NCBI GenBank assembly: GCA_030681635.1 | Contig: JAUXRT010000114.1 | Location: 1 to 10,325, forward strand | Length of the DNA stretch: 10,325 bases | Source: Reyranella sp. | Lineage (GTDB): Bacteria > Pseudomonadota > Alphaproteobacteria > Reyranellales > Reyranellaceae | Direction: 5' to 3' | Notes under the pieces: generated by a model | What the model saw: only the letters and a program-made list of their open reading frames with translations | The model's database searches: none | Told to the model about the DNA's origin: nothing | Translations under genes and position numbers: made by a program | Shown here: positions 6,316 through 10,325 of the stretch, piece by piece | Layout: each line of letters opens with the position of its first letter | Position numbering within the stretch: position 1 is the stretch's first letter

Positions 6316-6605
6316 CGCCCGGCTTCCCGCCGGCCGCTCTGGGTCTCGACCGCCATGCCCTCGCGCACCGGCACAAGGCAGGCCTGGCGGCTCCCGACAC
6401 CGTCGATCGTGACCAGGCAGTCGAAGCAGACACCCATCAGACAGTAAGGGCCACGCGGCGCGCCGGAGACCGGCGTCGTGCGGCAACGGTCCACGCCCGC
6501 CGCCAGCAGCGCCGCCGCCACCGTGTCGCCGGCACGGCAGTCTACCGGCCGGCCGTCGACCGTGAGGGCGACGCTCTTCCCACTGTCAGCCAGTCGCTTG
6601 AACAT
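6312..6605 (-). CDS. Small [2Fe-2S] ferredoxin-like subunit of the dehydrogenase (HcnA/LhpF-like, Fer2_4 type)
   Basis: The 97-residue protein carries one plant-type [2Fe-2S] cluster and should relay electrons between the two flavoprotein subunits. The cluster ligands are Cys55, Cys60 and Cys63 (YCLMGVCFDC, C-x4-C-x2-C) and Cys76 (RQACLVPV). Around them are the family hallmarks: LTVDGRPVDCRAGDTVAAAL (14-33), RGPYC and VREGMAVETQSG. This matches the small subunit of HcnABC-type enzymes, where it is a separate gene of about 100 residues. The ATG at 6605 has a strong GGAGG just four bases upstream, and that site lies inside the last codons of the preceding flavoprotein gene. The two genes overlap by 20 bases. 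Its own TGA overlaps the ATG of the next gene, so all three subunits are translationally linked. Confidence 0.94.
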   Translation of the reverse strand: MFKRLADSGKSVALTVDGRPVDCRAGDTVAAALLAAGVDRCRTTPVSGAPRGPYCLMGVCFDCLVTIDGVGSRQACLVPVREGMAVETQSGRREAGR

Positions 6606-7716
6606 AAAACCTCCGCGCGCTGAAGGGCGCGACCAGCGATTTGTCGAGGGCGCCGCGGGCGATCATCGGCGCCACCGTGAGCGCGTGGTTGGCGGCCAGC
6701 GTCACGCCGGAATGACAGCACACGACGAAGGCGCCGGGATGCGACTCGGACTCGTCGTAGATCGGAAAGCCGTCCCGGGTCATGACGCGGATCGCGCTCC
6801 AGGTGCGCACGATGTTGGCGCCGGCCAGCAGCGGAAAGGCGCGCAGCGCCCGCTCCACGATCTTGGCGCTGACGCCCAGGGTCAGGCCCGAGGGATCGGT
6901 GCTGTCCTCGTGGCTGTCGCCCATCATCACCGTGCCCTCGTCGGTCTGGCGCAGCGTGCCCGTGGGATGATGCAGGAACGGCCGCAGCCGTTCGGTGACC
7001 ACGATCTGCCCGCGCTCCGGCCGCATCGGCGCTTCAAGCCCGACCATCGGCGCCAGCCGCATGTTGGCGTTGCCGGCCGCGAGTGCGACGCGCCCGGCGC
7101 GGATTTCGCCCTGGCTGGTGGCGAGGCGGAAGGTGCCGCCCTCTTGCGCGATGGCTTCGACGCGATGACTGGGGAGGTAGCGCACGCCGCGGGCGGCGAT
7201 GGCGGTGTGGAGCGTGCGGAACAGGCGGAGCGAATTCACGTGGCCGTCGAGCGGGCTGAAACTCGCTCCCACCACGTCGGGCCCGATATCGGGCAGCATC
7301 TTGATGAGCTGCGTGCGGTCGAGGATCTCGGATTTGATGTCGACCGCACCCGGCTGATTGTGCAGCCGCTTCAACGCATTGGCGCGCGTCTCCAGTTCCT
7401 TGTCCGAGAGACAGAGGTGAAAGCCGCCCGGACGCTGGAAGCAGACGTCGAAGCCGGTCTCGTCCCGGAGCAGATCAGCGAAGCCCGCCCAGGCGTTGGA
7501 GGACCGGACGGTCCAGGCGGAATAAGGCGCGAGGCCAATGCCTTTGCTCTGCACCCACACCAGGGCGAAGTTGCCACGGCTCGCGCGCACGGCGCGATCG
7601 CCCTCGTCGAGCAGCGCCACGCGGCAGCCCTCGCGCGCCAGCCCCCAGGCCGTCGCGGCGCCGACCAGCCCGCCGCCGACCACGGCAACATCGTACTCTT
7701 CGCTCATCGCCCGCAT
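6586..7716 (-). CDS. DAO-type FAD-dependent oxidoreductase, probable catalytic subunit (HcnC/OoxB/LhpB-like)
   Basis: D-amino acid oxidase-fold enzymes oxidise a C-N bond of an amino or imino acid with FAD. The 376 residues begin with the FAD-binding segment YDVAVVGGGLVGAATAW (8-24). SRGNFALVWVQSKG follows, resembling the SRG...DKG region of D-hydroxyproline dehydrogenase-type subunits. The C-terminal half has WSAIRVMTRDGFPIYDE, the usual Arg/DG.P active-site strand of the fold, and HSGVTLAANHALTVAPMIARG, the closing FAD contact. The protein is complete. The start is either ATG 7716 or ATG 7707; neither has a strong ribosome binding site. It lies 19 bases after the methyltransferase gene and overlaps the ferredoxin-like gene. 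With its two neighbours it should form a heteromeric membrane-linked or quinone-linked dehydrogenase rather than an H2O2-making oxidase. No cyclodeaminase, racemase, opine transporter or cyanide-defence gene is visible, so the substrate stays open. Confidence 0.92.
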   Translation of the reverse strand: MRAMSEEYDVAVVGGGLVGAATAWGLAREGCRVALLDEGDRAVRASRGNFALVWVQSKGIGLAPYSAWTVRSSNAWAGFADLLRDETGFDVCFQRPGGFHLCLSDKELETRANALKRLHNQPGAVDIKSEILDRTQLIKMLPDIGPDVVGASFSPLDGHVNSLRLFRTLHTAIAARGVRYLPSHRVEAIAQEGGTFRLATSQGEIRAGRVALAAGNANMRLAPMVGLEAPMRPERGQIVVTERLRPFLHHPTGTLRQTDEGTVMMGDSHEDSTDPSGLTLGVSAKIVERALRAFPLLAGANIVRTWSAIRVMTRDGFPIYDESESHPGAFVVCCHSGVTLAANHALTVAPMIARGALDKSLVAPFSARRFYVQATG

Positions 7717-7735
7717 ATTGCCGTCCGCCGCAAGA

Positions 7736-8659
7736 CTAGGCGAGCAGGAAGGTCAGCTCGTGCTTGTTGTGATGTAGGTGCAGGACCCGAGCCCCCGGGA
7801 TCGCCGCGAAAGCCGCCGCCGAGTCATGGTCGGTCTCGCCCTGGAATTTCAGCGTGCAGACGAAGTTCTTCGCCAGCCCCGACGCACGCCAGCGCTCGAC
7901 CAGTGCCAGCAGGCGCGCGGGATAGCAGACAATGTCGGAAAACAGCCAGTCGACCGGGCCGACGCTGGCGGGATCGAGGCCGAAAGCGCTTTCACCCCGC
8001 CATTCGACGCCGGACATGGCCGCCACCCTGGGGTCGAGCGGCGCCTTGTCGATCGCCACCACACCGGCGCCAAGGCTGGCCAGCACATAGGTCCAGCCGC
8101 CGGGCGAGGCGCCGAGATCGAGGCAGCGCTCGCCGGGCTGCGGCCAGCGCCCGACTCGCACCAGCGCTTCCCAGAGTTTCAGATAGGCACGATTGGGAGG
8201 TCCTTCGCGATCCTCGACAAAGGCCACCTCGCCGTTGGGGAACGGCGCGCTGCAGTGTGCCGCCGCCAGCAGGCGGTCGGGCGCCAGCAGCGTCCAGGAG
8301 CCCAGTGGTGAGACCGGCGCGGCGGCGGGAAAGACGATCGGCTTGGCCGAGACGTGCGGCAGCTTTTCCTGGATCAGGGCGGCGCGGCGGTGATGGAGCG
8401 GCGCGTACATCGCCCAGTTGCGCTGGATGTCGCGCAAGGCCTTGGCGGCCGAACCGATCGAGGCGACCGGCAGCTCGACGCAATCGTGCCAGATGTTGGC
8501 CGACCAGGCTGCCGGCACGGCCGATCCCTCGACGATGAGGAGCCGGCCATGCTCGGCCGACGGCACGACGCCCTGGCGCTGCAGCTCTTCCTTGAGCTGT
8601 GCTTCGAGCCCGTCGACGGCGAGATAGGCGGTCGTCACGTTGAATCTTTTCAACCCCAC
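7736..8659 (-). CDS. RlmM/FtsJ-like SAM-dependent 2'-O-ribose RNA methyltransferase
   Basis: The product resembles RlmM, which methylates the ribose of C2498 in 23S rRNA, and the wider FtsJ group. Numbered from the GTG at 8659, the 307 residues contain the SAM-binding motif CLDLGASPGGWTYVLASLG (179-197) and the full K-D-K-E tetrad of 2'-O-methyltransferases: Lys161 (RAYLKLWEAL), Asp242 (LFSDIVC), Lys271 (CTLKFQG) and Glu301 (NKHELTFLL). The first 130 residues are a shorter, poorly conserved N-terminal region where E. coli RlmM has its THUMP-type domain. The start is unsure: GTG 8659 has no ribosome binding site, and GTG 8638 (giving TTAYLAVDG...) lies after a small hairpin with GAAAAGA in and beside its loop. 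The stop is 19 bases before the flavoprotein gene, so it may head the same transcript, although an rRNA modification enzyme has no obvious link to it. Confidence 0.88.
   Translation of the reverse strand: MGLKRFNVTTAYLAVDGLEAQLKEELQRQGVVPSAEHGRLLIVEGSAVPAAWSANIWHDCVELPVASIGSAAKALRDIQRNWAMYAPLHHRRAALIQEKLPHVSAKPIVFPAAAPVSPLGSWTLLAPDRLLAAAHCSAPFPNGEVAFVEDREGPPNRAYLKLWEALVRVGRWPQPGERCLDLGASPGGWTYVLASLGAGVVAIDKAPLDPRVAAMSGVEWRGESAFGLDPASVGPVDWLFSDIVCYPARLLALVERWRASGLAKNFVCTLKFQGETDHDSAAAFAAIPGARVLHLHHNKHELTFLLA
8639..8654. repeat. 6-bp hairpin next to the methyltransferase start
   Basis: GTTGAA (8639-8644) and TTCAAC (8649-8654) are exact reverse complements with four bases between. On the minus strand the hairpin directly precedes the alternative GTG at 8638 and includes a weak purine-rich stretch. 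If 8638 is the true start, the hairpin could modulate ribosome access. If translation starts at 8659, it is merely coding sequence. Confidence 0.3.
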
Positions 8660-8730
8660 TGTAACAGACTGGCCATAGCCGTTCTGACAAACCTCATGAT
8701 AGCGTTCCGCACTTAATGGAGGTCGATGTG
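8660..8730. promoter_or_regulatory. Divergent promoter region between methyltransferase and secreted protein genes
   Basis: These 71 bases separate the minus-strand methyltransferase from the plus-strand secreted protein and must contain, or be flanked by, both promoters. The region is less GC-rich than its surroundings. The strong ribosome binding site GGAGGT at 8718-8723 belongs to the secreted protein. On the minus strand TTGTCA (8690-8685) resembles a -35 box, with only a weak TGTTAC 18 bases on, so I do not assign a promoter sequence. Confidence 0.45.
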
Positions 8731-9333
8731 ATGTTCAACAAAAGACGCTTGATTGCCTTGGCCCTGGCGAGCTCGTTTGTGGCCGGCTCTGTCGTGGCCG
8801 CCGCCAGCGCTTTCGCCCAGGGCACCGCGCCGATCGTCGGCATTTCGACCGTCACCAACTATTCCGTCGACGGGCGCATCACCGCCATCGATCCCGCCAC
8901 GCGCACGGTCACGCTCACGCTGCCCAGCGGCGCCACCGTTAATCGCAAGGTGAGCGACGCCGTGCAGAACCTCGGCATCGTCAAGGTCGGCGACCAGGTG
9001 TTCGTGGGCTACGAGGAGAAGCTGAGCTTCGTGCTGTCCGGCCCCAACGCCCGGCCGCCCGGTGATCGCGACAGCAGCGTCGTGGTCGGCGCGTCGGGCC
9101 CGAAATCCGCGGCCGGCGCTGCCGCCAACCAGATGGTCGCCAACTGGTGGGTCGTCGGCGTCGATGCCGGCGCGGGCACGCTCTCGCTCGTCAATCCGGC
9201 CGGCGGCCAGGTCCGCACCTACAACGTGGTCACGCCGGAAGGCCGTGCCCAGCTGCCGCGCGTCAAGACCGGCGATTACCTGACGGCCGTCGACAGCCTG
9301 ATCCTGGTCGTGTCGATTACACCGAAGAAGTAG
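8731..9333 (+). CDS. Secreted (periplasmic) protein with two copies of a small beta-rich module, unknown function
   Basis: I do not recognise a named family. The 200 residues begin with a clear Sec signal peptide: a KRR charged start, a hydrophobic core LIALALASSFVAGSVVAAAS, and a probable cut after AFA (residue 29, before QGTAP). The mature part holds two similar units of about 57-60 residues, at about 46-102 and 137-196. Each runs as a strand, a D-containing turn, a second strand T(V/L)(T/S)L, a PxG turn, a third strand, then V(G/T/K)GD and a final hydrophobic strand. Examples are GRITAIDPATRTVTLTL and VVGVDAGAGTLSLVN, or VKVGDQVFVGY and VKTGDYLTAVD. A Gly/Ser/Ala-rich linker joins them. 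This suggests paired OB-like or small barrel domains, similar in style to DUF5666-like periplasmic proteins. The start at 8731 is set by GGAGGT seven bases upstream; the ATG at 8716 overlaps that site. Confidence 0.88.
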   Translation: MFNKRRLIALALASSFVAGSVVAAASAFAQGTAPIVGISTVTNYSVDGRITAIDPATRTVTLTLPSGATVNRKVSDAVQNLGIVKVGDQVFVGYEEKLSFVLSGPNARPPGDRDSSVVVGASGPKSAAGAAANQMVANWWVVGVDAGAGTLSLVNPAGGQVRTYNVVTPEGRAQLPRVKTGDYLTAVDSLILVVSITPKK

Positions 9334-9343
9334 CGAACGCCCA

Positions 9344-9365
9344 GCCGGCGCCTCAGGGCGCCGGC
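9344..9365. terminator. GC-only 9-bp hairpin between convergent genes
   Basis: GCCGGCGCC (9344-9352) pairs perfectly with GGCGCCGGC (9357-9365) around TCAG. It starts ten bases after the stop of the secreted protein gene and overlaps the stop and last codons of the minus-strand MpaB-like gene. It can fold in both transcripts. No T-run follows on either side, so a classical intrinsic terminator is uncertain, but it is the only structure available to separate the two genes. Confidence 0.55.
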
Positions 9366-10325
9366 GTCCCGGGCTTGTATCTGGCGAGCGCCTCCAGGCG
9401 CTCCGGTGCGCTCACCACATGGGAGCCTTCCGGCACGACGCCGACGGCGGCATTGCCGCGCGCCAGCTTGGCGATCGCCCGCGCGGCTGCCTGGTTGCGA
9501 TCGACTCCGCGCAATTGCGCGAAGGCCTCGGAAATCCGCACCGCCGGCTTGTAGACCAGCGGCAGCAGGTGTCCGGCCGGCGGCCACGGCAGCTTGAGCT
9601 TCTGGCCAACGTCCCGGCCGAGCAACCAGTAGGTGGTGCCGCGCAGCATCCAGAGCTGGAACAGGCGCATCGGGGCCGACGGATTGCCGACCCCGGCCAG
9701 CGCCTCGAGCGTGGTGGCCGCAAGCGCGATGCCGTCGGCGTCCGGCTCGGGATTGGTCAGCATCCAGAGGTCCCAGTAACGCCCGCAATCGTTCTCGTTG
9801 ACGTACGGCAGCAAGGCCTTCTCGACGCCCAGCAGCGCCGCCGTGTGCTTCCAGAAGAGGTAGTAGCCTTCCTTCTCCTCGGCGGTGAACCAGTAGCCCA
9901 TGCGCTGCAGGCTATCGATCATGAGCTTGCTGAAGCCCACGACCTGGAAGAAGAGATCGGCCTGGTTGATCGGCTCGCCCCAGGCCGCGCGATCCCACGC
10001 GCCCGAGCCGCGCACCATGCGCCGCACGAAAGCGTGAATCAGGCGGACATGCAGCGTCGTCTTGTAGCCGTCCTGGTCTCGGCGCAGTCCACCCGGTCGG
10101 TGCAGCTCGATCCACCACGCGCCGGTCTGCGCCAGGCGGTGGACCGTGCTCTGCTTCGGGGTCCCGGTCATCACCAGCGGCTTCATGGCCGGCGGCGACC
10201 AGTAGTCGATGATCAGCGAGGCGCACTGCAGCACCATCCCGGCGCTGTCGCCCGCGCGGGCGACGGCGGCGGCGCCGCGCTCCATCTTCTCCCAATCTTC
10301 GGGCGTGGGCTCCGGCGGCAGCGAG
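9353..10325 (-). CDS. MpaB/DUF2236-family putative haem oxygenase (Lcp-related), 5' end cut by window edge
   Basis: The family (PF09995) includes the rubber oxygenase Lcp and fungal MpaB, b-type haem proteins that cleave or oxidise hydrophobic substrates; most bacterial members have no known substrate. The reading frame is open to the right edge, and residues upstream of the first visible ATG (10285) still look coding (PEPTPEDWEKMERG), so the start lies outside. About 323 residues are visible. Counting from that ATG, TGTPKQSTVHRLAQTGAWW (40-58) is followed by GYKTTLHVRLIHAFVRRMV (73-91). The HVRLIHAFVRR part is the conserved family segment, with His84 at the position expected for the haem ligand in Lcp (recalled from the family, not checked). 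Further on are INQADLFFQVVGFS and a Trp/Tyr-rich helical region. No signal peptide can be judged. It converges on the secreted protein gene. The family call is good; the function is unknown. Confidence 0.85.
   Translation of the reverse strand, partial: SLPPEPTPEDWEKMERGAAAVARAGDSAGMVLQCASLIIDYWSPPAMKPLVMTGTPKQSTVHRLAQTGAWWIELHRPGGLRRDQDGYKTTLHVRLIHAFVRRMVRGSGAWDRAAWGEPINQADLFFQVVGFSKLMIDSLQRMGYWFTAEEKEGYYLFWKHTAALLGVEKALLPYVNENDCGRYWDLWMLTNPEPDADGIALAATTLEALAGVGNPSAPMRLFQLWMLRGTTYWLLGRDVGQKLKLPWPPAGHLLPLVYKPAVRISEAFAQLRGVDRNQAAARAIAKLARGNAAVGVVPEGSHVVSAPERLEALARYKPGTPAP

Noticed and set aside
4918..7716. Naming the operon hcnABC (hydrogen cyanide synthase)
   Set aside because: The architecture fits, but the gene order is different (DAO subunit first), and the SRGNF...SKG region of the DAO subunit looks closer to hydroxyproline-dehydrogenase-type subunits. 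The substrate cannot be fixed by sequence reading alone.
6478..8538. Long 686-residue open frame on the plus strand, antisense to the dehydrogenase and methyltransferase genes
   Set aside because: It is rich in Arg, Ala, Gly, Pro, Gln and His, with no recognisable motif, and lies exactly opposite three genes with clear cofactor and catalytic motifs. High GC content removes stop codons from antisense frames.
8661..8690. Minus-strand promoter TTGTCA-18-TGTTAC for the methyltransferase
   Set aside because: The -35 is good but the -10 matches the consensus at only about half its positions, so it is no better than chance in such a region.
8716..8730. ATG 8716 as start of the secreted protein
   Set aside because: This ATG overlaps the strong GGAGGT site that is well spaced for ATG 8731, and the signal peptide begins naturally at 8731.

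Overview
The window is GC-rich, with genes packed on both strands, overlapping start/stop junctions and GTG starts. The gene content (thiolase, FMN-dependent 2-hydroxy acid oxidase, PhyH-type dioxygenase, GST-like protein, an HcnABC/opine-oxidase-type dehydrogenase, MpaB/DUF2236 protein) suggests the chromosome of a metabolically versatile alphaproteobacterium, for example Hyphomicrobiales or a Reyranella/Rhodospirillales-like lineage. This assignment is inferred from style and gene content, not from a marker gene. I see no tRNA, rRNA, IS element, CRISPR array, phage gene or other sign of a mobile region. No stretch longer than about 155 bases lacks a gene.

Layout. (1) 1-387, plus strand: C-terminal part of a thiolase, cut by the left edge, followed by a strong hairpin at 410-435. 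(2) 442-1782, minus: MATE-family efflux transporter. (3) 1936-3105, minus: FMN-dependent alpha-hydroxy acid oxidase/dehydrogenase with all catalytic residues. (4) 3201-3998 and 3995-4921, plus: a PhyH/EctD-like 2-oxoglutarate dioxygenase and a GST-fold protein joined by a 4-base GTGA overlap. They diverge from gene 3 across a 95-base gap holding a palindrome. (5) 8659-4918, minus: an RlmM-like rRNA 2'-O-methyltransferase, then a three-gene set of DAO-type flavoprotein, small [2Fe-2S] protein and FAD protein with a C-terminal [2Fe-2S] domain. The three-gene set is built like the hydrogen cyanide synthase, opine oxidase and D-hydroxyproline dehydrogenase complexes. (6) 8731-9333, plus: a secreted protein with two copies of a small beta-rich module. 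(7) 9353-10325, minus: an MpaB/DUF2236-type putative haem oxygenase, cut at its 5' end by the right edge, convergent with gene 6 over a GC-only hairpin.

How the genes may work together. The clearest functional unit is the three-subunit dehydrogenase (7716-4918), which should oxidise an amine or imino acid and pass electrons through flavin and iron-sulfur centres; its substrate cannot be read from the sequence. The divergent pair of a putative 2-hydroxylating oxygenase (3201) and a 2-hydroxy acid oxidase (3105) could be a small alpha-oxidation-like pathway under one regulator, but this is a hypothesis. The remaining genes look like independent accessory or housekeeping functions. I found no convincing wholly new system. 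The most interesting points are the dehydrogenase operon of unknown substrate, the dioxygenase-GST coupled pair with its unusual GST tail, and the duplicated secreted protein.
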